Source: Microvirga sp. SRT01 (GTDB lineage: Bacteria; Pseudomonadota; Alphaproteobacteria; Sphingomonadales; Sphingomonadaceae). Taken from it: 64,000 bases of DNA. The stretch lies in NCBI GenBank assembly GCA_018139225.1, contig JAGSNX010000002.1, positions 496,001 to 560,000 on the forward strand, written 5' to 3'. This document shows positions 46,528-55,287 of the stretch, piece by piece. The notes under the pieces were generated by a model that searched no databases, had not been told where the DNA came from, and worked only from the letters and a program-made list of their open reading frames with translations. Both the position numbers and the translations under genes were made by a program. Positions within the stretch are counted from its first letter, which is position 1; each line of letters opens with the position of its first letter.

Positions 46528-48243
46528 TTGGCCTTCGCAGCCCCCGTCGCGGAACAGCGCTTCGTCCTCGATCAGGTCGTCGGCCTGCCCGAACTTGCCG
46601 CGACTGAAATGTTCGCCGCCGCGAGCGAGGACGTGGTCGACGCCGTGCTGGAAGGCGCCGGCCAGTTCGCAGAGGGCGAGTGGGCGCCGCTTGCGAAGGT
46701 CGGCGACACCATCGGTGCGCAGTGGACGGTCGACGGCGTGGTCATGCCGGCGGGCTATCCTGAGGCGTACCGCGCCTATGTTGAGGGTGGCTGGGGCACG
46801 ATCGGCGCGCCGGAAGCGTGGGGCGGTCAGGGGCTGCCCTTCGCGCTCCAGACCGCGGTGCTGGAGACGCTGGGCGGGGCCAATACCGGTTTCGCCTTGT
46901 GTCCGACGCTGACGGTGGGGGCGATCGAGGCGCTCCAGCATCACGGATCGCCGGAACAGCAGGCGCTCTACCTGCCGCACCTCGCGACCGGGGAATGGAC
47001 GGGGACGATGAACCTGACGGAGCCGCAGGCGGGCAGCGATGTCGGTGCGTTGCGGACGATGGCGACGCCGCGTGGCGACGGCCGATGGTCGATCAAGGGT
47101 ACGAAGATCTACATCTCGTTCGGGGACCACGACATGGCCCCGAACATCGTCCACCTCGTGCTGGCGCGGACGCCCGACGCGCCGCCGGGCACGCGCGGCA
47201 TTTCGCTGTTCCTCGTGCCGAAATACCGGCTGGATGCGGACGGGAAGCCGGGCACATTCAACGATGTCCGCGTCGTGTCGATCGAACACAAGATGGGGCT
47301 GCATGCCTCACCCACCTGCGTGCTGTCGTTCGGCGATCACGACGATTGTCTCGGCGAACTGATCGGGCCGGAGCATGGCGGCCTGCGGGCGATGTTCACG
47401 ATGATGAACAATGCGCGCCTCAATGTCGGGCTTCAGGGCGTGCAGATCGCGGAGGGCGCGACGCAGGGGGCGGTCGCCTATGCGCTGGACCGCGTGCAGT
47501 CGGCGCGGGCGGGGTCGCCGGACAAGGCACCGATCCGCATCGTCGATCATCCCGACGTGCGCCGCATGCTGCTGCGCATGAAGGCGCAGACGCAGGCGGC
47601 GCGGGCGTTGGTCTATTACGCGGCGGGACAGGTCGATCGTGCGACGCTGGGCGATGCGGCGGCGAAGGGGCGGCTGGAACTCGTCACGCCGCTGGCGAAG
47701 GCGCACGCGACCGATCTTGGCAACGAGGTCGCGAGCATCGGCATCCAGGTACACGGGGGCATGGGCTACATCGAAGAGACAGGCGCGGCGCGTTTCTTCC
47801 GCGATGCGCGGATCACACCGATCTACGAGGGAACGAACGGGATTCAGGCGGCGGATCTGGTGGGGCGCAAGCTGGGGCTGGAGAACGGCGCGGTGTTTGC
47901 GGCGCTGATCGCCGATATTCGGGCGGACGCGAAGGCGGCGGGACTGGTCGAGCTGGTCGAGGCGTGCGACGCCGCCGGTCGCCGGCTCGCCACTGCGGAC
48001 GCCGACGACAAGCTGGCGGCGAGCTACCCGTTCCTGACGATGCTATCGGTGGCGACCTGCGGCTGGCTGATGGAGCGCGAGGCCGCGGCGGCGACCGGGG
48101 ATGACGACTTTGCGACGATGAAGCGGGCGAGCGCGCGCTTCTATCTGGAGCAGATCGTGCCGGAGGCGCTGGGACTGGTGGCGGCCGCGAATGCGTCGGC
48201 GGAGGCGCTCTATGCGGTGCCGGCGGAGATGTTTGCGGCTTAG
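46528..48243 (+). CDS. Acyl-CoA dehydrogenase
   Basis: FAD enzyme of 571 residues that oxidises acyl-CoA at the alpha-beta bond. It belongs to the long, about 600-residue class with N- and C-terminal extensions (FadE-like, 3-methylmercaptopropionyl-CoA dehydrogenase-like). Visible are MNLTEPQAGSDVGALRT, FGDHDMAPNIVHLVLAR, QVHGGMGYIEETGAARFFRDARITPIYEGTNGIQ with the catalytic Glu in YEGTN. The start is TTG at 46528 with AGGAG 7 bp before it. The physiological substrate is not clear. Confidence 0.92.
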   Translation: MAFAAPVAEQRFVLDQVVGLPELAATEMFAAASEDVVDAVLEGAGQFAEGEWAPLAKVGDTIGAQWTVDGVVMPAGYPEAYRAYVEGGWGTIGAPEAWGGQGLPFALQTAVLETLGGANTGFALCPTLTVGAIEALQHHGSPEQQALYLPHLATGEWTGTMNLTEPQAGSDVGALRTMATPRGDGRWSIKGTKIYISFGDHDMAPNIVHLVLARTPDAPPGTRGISLFLVPKYRLDADGKPGTFNDVRVVSIEHKMGLHASPTCVLSFGDHDDCLGELIGPEHGGLRAMFTMMNNARLNVGLQGVQIAEGATQGAVAYALDRVQSARAGSPDKAPIRIVDHPDVRRMLLRMKAQTQAARALVYYAAGQVDRATLGDAAAKGRLELVTPLAKAHATDLGNEVASIGIQVHGGMGYIEETGAARFFRDARITPIYEGTNGIQAADLVGRKLGLENGAVFAALIADIRADAKAAGLVELVEACDAAGRRLATADADDKLAASYPFLTMLSVATCGWLMEREAAAATGDDDFATMKRASARFYLEQIVPEALGLVAAANASAEALYAVPAEMFAA

Positions 48244-48317
48244 CGTTTGCTAGCCGAGCCGCGTCGGCCGTCACCCCTTTTGTGGAAGTGACGGCGGACG
48301 CGGACGCCGCCCGTCTA

Positions 48318-50078
48318 TCAGGCGGCGATGTCGTATGGTTTGATCTCGCCCGCCAGATACAGGTTCCGGGCCTTGGCGCGGCTGAGCTTGCCCGAGCTGG
48401 TGCGAGGCAGGGTGCGCGGCGGGATCAGTTCCACCACGCAGTTCATGCCGGTGACCGAGCGGACCCGCTCGCGGATCGCATCGCGGAGGCGCGTGCGTTC
48501 GGCGTCGTCGCTGCTGCGGCACTGGACGAGGACGGCGGGGGTTTCCTCGCCGCCCGGCGTCGTAATCGCAAAGGCGGCGATGTCGCCGGCCTTGAAGCCG
48601 GGGATCTGCTCCACGGCCCATTCGATGTCCTGCGGCCAGTGGTTCTTGCCGTTGACGATGATCATGTCCTTGGCGCGACCGACGATGTAGACATAGCCGT
48701 CCGACAGATAGCCCATGTCGCCCGTGTCGAGCCAACCGTCCTGCAGGCACGCCTCGGTCGCGGCGGGGTCGCGGAAATAGCCGACCATGACCGACGGACC
48801 CTTGCACCATACCTTGCCGATCGCACGATCGGGCAGGGGCGTGCCGTTCTCCTGACGGATCTCGACCACCATGTCGCGCACCGGCTTGCCGCAGTTGACG
48901 ATCGCGCGGAACCGCTGCGGCCGGCCATTGTCGTTCGCGCCGTTGTCGTGCGTGCCGGACAGCTCGGTTTCCTCGACCAGCTCGACGCGGATACCCTCGC
49001 CCGGCGGCATGATCGACACCGCCAGCGTCGCTTCCGCCAGCCCGTAGCTGGGCAGGAACGCCGACGCCTTGAAACCCGCATCGGCGAAGGCGTCGACGAA
49101 CGACTGCATCACGTCGGGGCGGATCATGTCGGCACCGTTGCCGGCGACGCGCCAGCGCGACAGGTCGAACCGGTCCGACGCCTTGGTCTGCGACGACATG
49201 CGACGCGCGCAGATGTCGTAACCGAAAGTCGGCGAATAGCTGAGCGCGGTGCCCTTATGACGGCTGATGAGGTCGAGCCACGCGAGCGGACGGCGAGCGA
49301 AATCCTCCGTCTTCAAATAGTCCGTCGACACCTGATTGGCGACCGGCGACAGGAAGCAGCCGACGAGGCCCATGTCGTGATACCAGGGCAGCCAGCTGAT
49401 GCAGCGATCGGTGCCGTCGATCTGCATGCCGTGACTGTGCGCGGCGAGGTTGTTCAGCAACGCCTCGTGCGTGATGGCGACGCCGTGGGGGAAACGGGTC
49501 GAGCCGCTGGAATATTGCAGGTAGGCGACCTGATCGCTGCTCGCGGTCGGCAGCGCCACGTCGGGCACCGCGCGCGCGCCGAATTCGGCCCAATCAACGC
49601 CGGTGGTATTCGCCAGCGCCGCCGCCGCGCCGGCCATCTCGGCCAGTTCGGGCGGGTAGATCAGCATCGACGGATCGCAGCTCGACAGCTGGACGCGCAG
49701 TTGTTCGATATAGCTGTCGCGGCCACCGAACGAGGTCGGTAGCGGCAGCGGCACGGGCCACGCGCCGGCGTAGACGACGCCGAAGAACAGGGCCGCGAAT
49801 TCGGCGGACGTCTCGGCGACGAGCGCGACGCGATCCTCGGGCTTGATACCGGCCGCGATGAGGCGACGGGCAGCGTCGAGCGCGTCCGTCCGCAGGTCCG
49901 TGAAGGGGTAACCGCGCACCAGCGTGCCGCGTGCGTCATGGAAATTAAGGCCGCGTTTACCGGATGCAGCGTAATCCAGAGCCTCGCCCAGCGTGGCGAA
50001 ATCCGCGTAACGGCGGGGCAGCGAATCCTCGGTCGGCGTCGCCTGGGGCGCGTCCATCGGGGTTTGCGTCTCGGTCAT
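48318..50078 (-). CDS. Fatty acyl-AMP ligase
   Basis: An ANL-superfamily enzyme of 586 residues that adenylates fatty acids for loading on an acyl carrier. The AMP-binding P-loop is YLQYSSGSTRFPHGV near residue 190; HDMGLVGCFLSP, SYGLAEATLAVS, DGWLDTGDMGYLSDG and the catalytic Lys in RTSSGKLSRAKAR follow. The HxxxGL and YLQYSSGSTR forms fit FAALs rather than acyl-CoA ligases. No carrier protein or PKS gene is adjacent. In sphingomonads FAALs are sometimes linked with sphingolipid synthesis, but that link is inference here. Confidence 0.9.
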   Translation of the reverse strand: MTETQTPMDAPQATPTEDSLPRRYADFATLGEALDYAASGKRGLNFHDARGTLVRGYPFTDLRTDALDAARRLIAAGIKPEDRVALVAETSAEFAALFFGVVYAGAWPVPLPLPTSFGGRDSYIEQLRVQLSSCDPSMLIYPPELAEMAGAAAALANTTGVDWAEFGARAVPDVALPTASSDQVAYLQYSSGSTRFPHGVAITHEALLNNLAAHSHGMQIDGTDRCISWLPWYHDMGLVGCFLSPVANQVSTDYLKTEDFARRPLAWLDLISRHKGTALSYSPTFGYDICARRMSSQTKASDRFDLSRWRVAGNGADMIRPDVMQSFVDAFADAGFKASAFLPSYGLAEATLAVSIMPPGEGIRVELVEETELSGTHDNGANDNGRPQRFRAIVNCGKPVRDMVVEIRQENGTPLPDRAIGKVWCKGPSVMVGYFRDPAATEACLQDGWLDTGDMGYLSDGYVYIVGRAKDMIIVNGKNHWPQDIEWAVEQIPGFKAGDIAAFAITTPGGEETPAVLVQCRSSDDAERTRLRDAIRERVRSVTGMNCVVELIPPRTLPRTSSGKLSRAKARNLYLAGEIKPYDIAA

Positions 50079-50162
50079 CGACGGGTCTTGCCTTCTCTTG
50101 GTCTTCCGGCGCGAAACGCGCCAACGTTCCTCTTCACGGCCCAGTGTGGCACAATCAAGGCC

Positions 50163-50732
50163 ATGCGACGCCCCAATCGTGCCGATGCCCGGCCCATTCC
50201 GCCCCTCGACGCCGCGTCGCTGGAGCGGCTCGCCCTGCGCTATGTCGAACGGTTCGCCACAACACAGGGCAAGCTGGTCGACTATCTGAAGCGCAAGATC
50301 CGCGAGCGCGGATGGGAGGGCGAGCCTGCCGATACGGTCGCGATGGCGGCGAAGATGGCGGATCTGGGCTATGTCGACGATCGCGCCTGGGCAGAAGCGA
50401 AGGCGTCGGCGCTCGGCCGGCGCGGGCTGGGGGCGGGGCGGGTGCGGCAGGCGCTGTCCGCCGCGCGTGTCGGCGAAGCGGATGCCAGTGCCGTCGCACC
50501 AGCCGTGGCAAAGGACGCGGTGGAGAGCGCGTTGCGGCTGGCGAAGCGGAAACGGATCGGGCCGTTCGCGCTTGCACAAGCGGACCGGCCGTTGCGACAG
50601 AAGCAGTTGGCGACGATGATCCGGGCAGGTCACGGCTTCGCGCTGGCGCGGGCGATCGTCGATTCTGCGCCCCGTGAGGGTGACGATCTGGATAGTTTTA
50701 CCGACCTGATGCATTGCAGCGAAGATGAATGA
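50163..50732 (+). CDS. recX: RecX-family regulator of RecA
   Basis: A 189-residue helical protein that modulates RecA filaments. The RecX repeats are visible: ALRYVERFATTQGKLVDYLKRKIRERGWEG, then MADLGYVDDRAWAEAKASALGRRGLGAGRVRQAL and a third repeat ending GHGFALARAIVD. The start ATG is at 50163. recA is not in the window. Divergent from the acyl-AMP ligase gene, and followed after 29 bp by the cold-shock gene. Confidence 0.88.
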   Translation: MRRPNRADARPIPPLDAASLERLALRYVERFATTQGKLVDYLKRKIRERGWEGEPADTVAMAAKMADLGYVDDRAWAEAKASALGRRGLGAGRVRQALSAARVGEADASAVAPAVAKDAVESALRLAKRKRIGPFALAQADRPLRQKQLATMIRAGHGFALARAIVDSAPREGDDLDSFTDLMHCSEDE

Positions 50733-50761
50733 TGCTAGTCAGGCCGCGCCAGGGGTGACTT

Positions 50762-51379
50762 ATGCAAGTTGACGTGCAGCAGGGGGGCGAACCCGGAAGT
50801 GGCGCCGAGCCTGTTGCAGTCGGCGGCGTCATCAAATGGTTCGATGTGACCCGGGGCTTTGGGTTCGCGGTAGCCGACGATGCGGCGATCGGCGACATCC
50901 TCGTCCATTTCAGCGTGTTGCAGCCGCACGGCCGCCGGAGCCTGCCCGAGGGCGCGCGCGTCGAGGCGATGGCGGTGCAGCGCGGTCGCGGCTTTCAGGC
51001 GCGCGAAATCGTGGCCATTGACCTCTCCGGTGCTGTCGAGGAAACGCCGCCGCGACGTCCGACCGTGGCCGGCCGTATCGATCCCGCATCGCTGATCGAA
51101 TCGGCGGGGCCGCTGGAATCGGTCAGCGTGAAGTGGTTCAACCGCTTGAAAGGCTACGGTTTTCTGATCCGATCGTCGGACGGTCGCGACGTATTCGTGC
51201 ATATGGAGACGCTGCGTCGCGGCGGCATTCCGTCGGTCGAGCCGGAACAGCCGCTGCTCGCGCGCATCGTTGACGGCGACAAGGGGCCGCTCGCGGTGCT
51301 GGTCGAGGACGTGGACGACGACCTTGCCGGTGACGGCTTCAGCGACGGGTCCGACATGGCGGCGGAGGACGAAGCATGA
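50762..51379 (+). CDS. Protein with two cold-shock domains
   Basis: A nucleic-acid chaperone-like protein of 205 residues. CSD1 (about residues 20-88) has [18 protein letters not shown] and [12 protein letters not shown]2 (about 119-180) has [18 protein letters not shown] and [14 protein letters not shown]1 and RNP2 motifs are clear in both. The double form is typical of alphaproteobacteria. The C-terminus is acidic. Its stop overlaps the DUF192 gene start by 4 bp. Confidence 0.92.
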   Translation: MQVDVQQGGEPGSGAEPVAVGGVIKWFDVTRGFGFAVADDAAIGDILVHFSVLQPHGRRSLPEGARVEAMAVQRGRGFQAREIVAIDLSGAVEETPPRRPTVAGRIDPASLIESAGPLESVSVKWFNRLKGYGFLIRSSDGRDVFVHMETLRRGGIPSVEPEQPLLARIVDGDKGPLAVLVEDVDDDLAGDGFSDGSDMAAEDEA

Positions 51380-51864
51380 TGCGGTCGATGACGATATCGT
51401 TGGCGGCGAGCGTGCTGGCCCTGACCGGCTGTTCGCGCGGCGACGGCGATGCGGCGACCGTGTCGCGCACTACGACGATCCCGGTGAAGATCGCCGCGAA
51501 CGGTCGCGTGCAGGTGTTTCGCGCCGAACTGGCCCGGACCAAGGAGGAGCAGGCCACGGGTCTGATGTTCCGCACCAATCTCGCCCCCGATTTCGCGATG
51601 CTGTTCGCCCCCTATCCGGCGGAAGGCGGCGGCCCGCGGGAGGCGAGCTTCTGGATGAAGAACACGCCGAGCCCGCTCGACATCGTCTACATCCGCACCG
51701 ACGGAACGATCGCGCGGATCGCAGAGAATACGGTGCCGTTTTCCGAGACGCCGATCGCGTCGGGGGAGCCGGTGGCGGCGGTGCTGGAGGTTCGCGGCGG
51801 GCGCACCGCCGAATTGGGCATCGGCGAGGGCGACAAGGTGTCGTGGACTATGCCCCGGCCCTGA
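51376..51864 (+). CDS. DUF192 family lipoprotein
   Basis: A 162-residue protein. N-terminal lipoprotein signal with the lipobox LTGC at residue 19, then a DUF192 domain ([49 protein letters not shown]-like [18 protein letters not shown]). The role of DUF192 is unknown. In many alphaproteobacteria it follows a cold-shock gene, exactly as here (ATGA overlap), which suggests co-regulation. Confidence 0.9.
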   Translation: MMRSMTISLAASVLALTGCSRGDGDAATVSRTTTIPVKIAANGRVQVFRAELARTKEEQATGLMFRTNLAPDFAMLFAPYPAEGGGPREASFWMKNTPSPLDIVYIRTDGTIARIAENTVPFSETPIASGEPVAAVLEVRGGRTAELGIGEGDKVSWTMPRP

Positions 51865-51921
51865 CCATCACAGAAGCCGTCATGGTTGAAGGTGGGCGGC
51901 AGGCAAGGTAAGCGACGCATC

Positions 51922-52317
51922 ATGGGCATCAATCGCAATCCCTTCACCTGGTGGAACGGCGCCTCCTGGGGCACGTGGTTCTACGGTCTTCGCGGCATGA
52001 AGCAGATGGGCGAGGATTCGCTCGGCAACGTGTATTTCGAAGGTCGCAAGGACACGTACGGCAATCCGCGCCGCTGGGTGATCTACAACGGCTCGAACGA
52101 TGCCAGCCGGGTGCCGCCTGCGTGGTTCAGTTGGCTGCATCATCAGGTCGACGACGTGCCCGATCGTGCGCTGCCCGCGCCGCGTGCGTGGCAGAAGCCG
52201 GCGGTCGCCAACCTGACCGGGACGGCGCTCGCCTATCGTCCGTCGGGGTCGCTGGAGAAGGGCGGCCGGCGTGCGGCTGCGACGGGCGATTATGAAGCCT
52301 GGACGCCGGAGGGGTGA
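51922..52317 (+). CDS. NADH:ubiquinone oxidoreductase NDUFA12-like subunit
   Basis: A 131-residue accessory subunit of respiratory complex I, found in alphaproteobacteria and mitochondria (B17.2). The signature is clear: FTWWNGASWGTWFYGLRGMKQMGEDSLGNVYFEGRKDTYGNPRRWVIYNG, then AWFSWLHHQVDDVP. The ATG at 51922 gives MGINRNPFTWW. The main nuo operon is not in this window. Its stop overlaps the GTG start of the DUF2155 gene, an order conserved in the class. Confidence 0.94.
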   Translation: MGINRNPFTWWNGASWGTWFYGLRGMKQMGEDSLGNVYFEGRKDTYGNPRRWVIYNGSNDASRVPPAWFSWLHHQVDDVPDRALPAPRAWQKPAVANLTGTALAYRPSGSLEKGGRRAAATGDYEAWTPEG

Positions 52318-52979
52318 ACCGACGCTGGATCGCCGCGGCAGTGCTGGTCGCGGCGCTGCTCGGGGTCGGTGGCTGGTTCGGCTATCGCGCGCTGGACGAC
52401 CGGGATACGCCTGCGCCCGTTCACCGCGTCGAGCAGGTCGTTCCCGAAGGTCCGCCACCCGCGGCGAGCGGGATCGAGACGATCGACGCTGGCGACGAGG
52501 CGGTCGCCAGTGGCGGAACGCCGATGGCGCAGCGCGTGGCGGTGCTCGGCCTGCTGAACAAGCGTAACGGCGAAAGTCGCGAGATCACGCTGAAGCCAGG
52601 ACAGGCGACGCGCATCGGTGATGTCGTGGTACGGCTGCGCGCGTGCGAGAAGACCGCGCCGTGGGAGCAGGACCAACTGACCGGTGCCTTTGCGCAGGTG
52701 ATCGTCCGCGGTTCCGATGCGAAGTGGCGGCGGACGTTTTCGGGCTGGCTGTTCAAGGAGCGGCCGGGCCTGAACGTCGTGCAGCACCCGATCTACGACG
52801 TTTGGACCAAAAGCTGCACGATGTCCTTTCCCGATAAGGGTGCGGATACAGAAGCGCTGACATCGACCAGGCGTTCGAGTGCGCCGAAGTCGGCGGCCCC
52901 GGCTGCGGACTTAGGGAACGATGGCCCCGCCGACGACGACGCGCCGGTCGAAAGCGCCGTGCCCAGCAACGCGACGTAA
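52314..52979 (+). CDS. DUF2155 domain protein
   Basis: A protein of 221 residues: N-terminal membrane anchor or signal (RWIAAAVLVAALLGVGGWFGY), a Pro/Glu-rich spacer, and a DUF2155 domain from about residue 70 (AVLGLLNKRNGESREITLKPGQATRIGDVVVRLRACEKTAPWEQ to VWTKSCTMSFP). Two conserved cysteines are present. The start is GTG at 52314 in a GTGA overlap with the NDUFA12 gene. The last about 62 codons lie over the 3' end of aat on the other strand. Confidence 0.85.
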   Translation: MNRRWIAAAVLVAALLGVGGWFGYRALDDRDTPAPVHRVEQVVPEGPPPAASGIETIDAGDEAVASGGTPMAQRVAVLGLLNKRNGESREITLKPGQATRIGDVVVRLRACEKTAPWEQDQLTGAFAQVIVRGSDAKWRRTFSGWLFKERPGLNVVQHPIYDVWTKSCTMSFPDKGADTEALTSTRRSSAPKSAAPAADLGNDGPADDDAPVESAVPSNAT

Positions 52980-53521
52980 TCGTCGCGGTCGATCTCCACC
53001 GCGCCGAGCGAGGCGAGGTGCGAGGTCTGGAACTGGCAATCCAGCAGGGTGAACCCGCCGACGCGCAGGCGGGCGATCAGCCACGCGAGCGCGACCTTCG
53101 ACGCGTCGGTCGCGCGGCTGACCATGCTTTCCCCGAAGAACGCGCGACCCAGCGCCAGCCCGTAGAGGCCACCGACCAGCCGGTCGCCGTCCCAGCATTC
53201 GACCGAATGCGCGTAACCGCGAGCATGCAGATCGAGGAACACGCGTTCGATCGCGGTGCTGATCCACGTTTCCGGCCGGTCGGTGGCGCTTTCGGCGCAG
53301 AGGCGCAGCACGGCCTGGAAGTCGGCGTCGGCGGTGACCCGAAAGCGATCGGCGGCGATCCGGCGGCGCAGCGAGCGCGACAGGTGGAAACCATCCAGCG
53401 GGAGAATTGCGCGGCGGCGCGGCTCCACCCAATACACGTCGTCCGCATCGCGCGCGTCCGCCATCGGGAAGACGCCGACCGAATAGGCGCCGAGGACGAG
53501 GTGGGGATCGAGCATGGTCAT
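52793..53521 (-). CDS. aat: Leucyl/phenylalanyl-tRNA--protein transferase
   Basis: Adds Leu or Phe to the N-terminus of proteins with basic N-termini, marking them for ClpAP (N-degron pathway). The 242 residues show LVLGAYSVGVFPMADARDADDVYWVEPRRRAILPL, ETWISTAIERVFLDLHARGYAHSVECWDGDRLVGGLYGLALGRAFFGESMVSR, and LLDCQFQTSHLASLGAVEI. The start ATG at 53521 is preferred to an upstream TTG. The 3' 187 bp overlap the DUF2155 gene in the opposite direction, and the protein's C-terminal tail is poorly conserved there. Confidence 0.94.
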   Translation of the reverse strand: MTMLDPHLVLGAYSVGVFPMADARDADDVYWVEPRRRAILPLDGFHLSRSLRRRIAADRFRVTADADFQAVLRLCAESATDRPETWISTAIERVFLDLHARGYAHSVECWDGDRLVGGLYGLALGRAFFGESMVSRATDASKVALAWLIARLRVGGFTLLDCQFQTSHLASLGAVEIDRDDYVALLGTALSTGASSSAGPSFPKSAAGAADFGALERLVDVSASVSAPLSGKDIVQLLVQTS

Positions 53522-53632
53522 CGGATGCAACTACCGTGGCGATGCGCGCGACGGTCGGCAAGAGGCTGTCCCAGCGATGTCATGAACGGCCGGGGTTCCG
53601 CGACGGGCGAGGAATGGGTACGGGCGGGCATC

Positions 53633-54874
53633 ATGTCAGATCAGACCCACCCCGCGCCGGATCTTCCGGTGGAGCCACTCGGCGCGCCCATAGGCTTTGC
53701 CGAATTCGTGGCGCTGGTCGCGGCGCTGATGGCACTGGGTGCGCTGGGCACCGACGCGATGTTGCCGGCGCTGCCCGCGATCGGCGAGGCGCTGGGCGTG
53801 GCGAGCGCGAACGACCGGCAGTTCGTGGTGTCGGCATTCCTCGGCGGGTTCGGCGTCGCGCATCTGGTGCACGGGCCGCTGGCGGACCGGTATGGGCGGC
53901 GGCGTGTGCTGTTGTTCGCGCTGGCGGGCTATGTCGTCGCCAATGCCGCCGCGGCGGTGGCGGGCAGCTTCACGCTGCTGCTGGTGGCGCGAGTGGCCGG
54001 CGGGGCCTGCGTCGCGGCGACCCGGGTCGCGACGATCGCGCTGGTTCGCGACTGTTATCACGGCCGGGCGATGGCGCGCGTCATGTCGATTGCGTTCATG
54101 GTGTTCATGATCGTGCCGGTGCTGGCCCCGTCGATGGGGCAGGCGGTGCTGCTGTTCGGCGACTGGCGGACGATTTTTTGGGTGATCGCCGGGGCGGGGG
54201 CGGTGATGTTCGCGTGGCTGGGCTTGCGCATGCCGGAGACGTTGCGGCCGGAGGCGGCGCTGCCGATCCACCCGCGGCGGATCGTCGCCGGGTGGCGCAC
54301 CGCGCTGACCGACCGGCAGTCGATCGGCTACACGCTGGCCGCGACGATGCTGCTGGGGGCATTGTACGGATATTTGAACACGATTCAGCAGATCATGTTC
54401 GATGTGTTCCGCCACCCGCAGCTGCTCGCCGCGGTATTTGCGGGGACGGCGGCGACGATGGCGGCGGCGAACCTGCTCAACGCGCGGATCGTGATGCGGC
54501 TGGGCACCCGGCGGATCGCCCAGAGCGCGCTGGTGGCGCTGATCGCGACGGGCGCGCTGCACTGGACGCTCGCCGGACTGGGGATGGACTCGCTGATCGC
54601 GTTTTCCGTGTTGCAGGCAATTACGATGGCGAGCTTTGCGCTGGCGTCGTCCAACTTCTCCGCGATGGCGATGGAGAATATGGGCGCGATCGCCGGCACC
54701 GCTTCAAGCGTGCAGGGCTTTATCAGCATCACCGCCGGTGTCCTGATCGGCGCCGTCATCGGGCAGGCGTTCGACGGGTCGGTCGTGCCGATGGTCGCAG
54801 GCTTCCTGATCGCCGGCGTGATCGCGCTCGCGCTGGTCGCCGTGATCGAGCGCGGCCGATTGTTCCGCGCCTAG
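53633..54874 (+). CDS. MFS multidrug efflux transporter (Bcr/CflA type)
   Basis: A 413-residue inner-membrane drug/proton antiporter with twelve helices. The MFS motif A is HLVHGPLADRYGRRRVLLF near residue 78, the N-terminus TDAMLPALPAIG is characteristic of the Bcr/CflA (DHA1) subfamily. The ATG at 53633 (MSDQTHPAPDL) is chosen over the far-upstream open frame. It stands alone; its substrate cannot be predicted. An EcfG-type promoter for the next gene begins 5 bp after its stop. Confidence 0.9.
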   Translation: MSDQTHPAPDLPVEPLGAPIGFAEFVALVAALMALGALGTDAMLPALPAIGEALGVASANDRQFVVSAFLGGFGVAHLVHGPLADRYGRRRVLLFALAGYVVANAAAAVAGSFTLLLVARVAGGACVAATRVATIALVRDCYHGRAMARVMSIAFMVFMIVPVLAPSMGQAVLLFGDWRTIFWVIAGAGAVMFAWLGLRMPETLRPEAALPIHPRRIVAGWRTALTDRQSIGYTLAATMLLGALYGYLNTIQQIMFDVFRHPQLLAAVFAGTAATMAAANLLNARIVMRLGTRRIAQSALVALIATGALHWTLAGLGMDSLIAFSVLQAITMASFALASSNFSAMAMENMGAIAGTASSVQGFISITAGVLIGAVIGQAFDGSVVPMVAGFLIAGVIALALVAVIERGRLFRA

Positions 54875-54879
54875 GCAAC

Positions 54880-54905
54880 GGAACCGCCACGCCGATCCCG
54901 CCGTT
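54880..54905 (+). promoter_or_regulatory. EcfG (general stress response) type promoter
   Basis: GGAAC at 54880-54884 and CGTT at 54902-54905, with a 17-bp spacer, match the GGAAC-N16/17-CGTT consensus of the alphaproteobacterial general stress sigma factor. It is 33 bp before the ATG of the acidic 114-aa protein, so transcription would start in the right place. Confidence 0.6.
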
Positions 54906-54938
54906 CGACCTTGCACAGATCAAGAAGAGGACGACGAC

Positions 54939-55283
54939 ATGGGCGGTCAGCAGATTCCCGGCCACGGCACCGGCGACGACGGTTGGGACGAGGAAGGCTA
55001 TGACGAGAGCCAGCGTGCCGAGATCCTGGAGGCCACGCGCAACGGCCCGACCGACGGTATCGTCCTGACCGACCTCGACCCGGATCTCGGCGACGAGGAC
55101 AGCGAGGGTGAGCCGATCGACGATCTCGACATGACCGACGACGAGGTCGGCGAGACCGACGCGTCGGTGAAGATGGACGAGGATGACATCGACGAGGACG
55201 ACGTTCAGGAGGAACTGGACGACGGCAGCATCGACGATGACGAAGACCTCGACGACGCCGACGACGTCGCGCTGAAACCCTGA
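54939..55283 (+). CDS. Highly acidic hypothetical protein
   Basis: A 114-residue protein; nearly half of it is Asp or Glu (LDPDLGDEDSEGEPIDDLD, later DEDDIDEDDVQEELDD). No signal peptide or membrane helix is visible and no family is recognised. It probably is disordered and cytosolic. AAGAGGA precedes the ATG at 54939. An EcfG-type promoter suggests it is made under general stress. The next gene, an MliC-like lipoprotein, begins 4 bp later and may share the transcript. Confidence 0.75.
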   Translation: MGGQQIPGHGTGDDGWDEEGYDESQRAEILEATRNGPTDGIVLTDLDPDLGDEDSEGEPIDDLDMTDDEVGETDASVKMDEDDIDEDDVQEELDDGSIDDDEDLDDADDVALKP

Positions 55284-55287
55284 CGGG

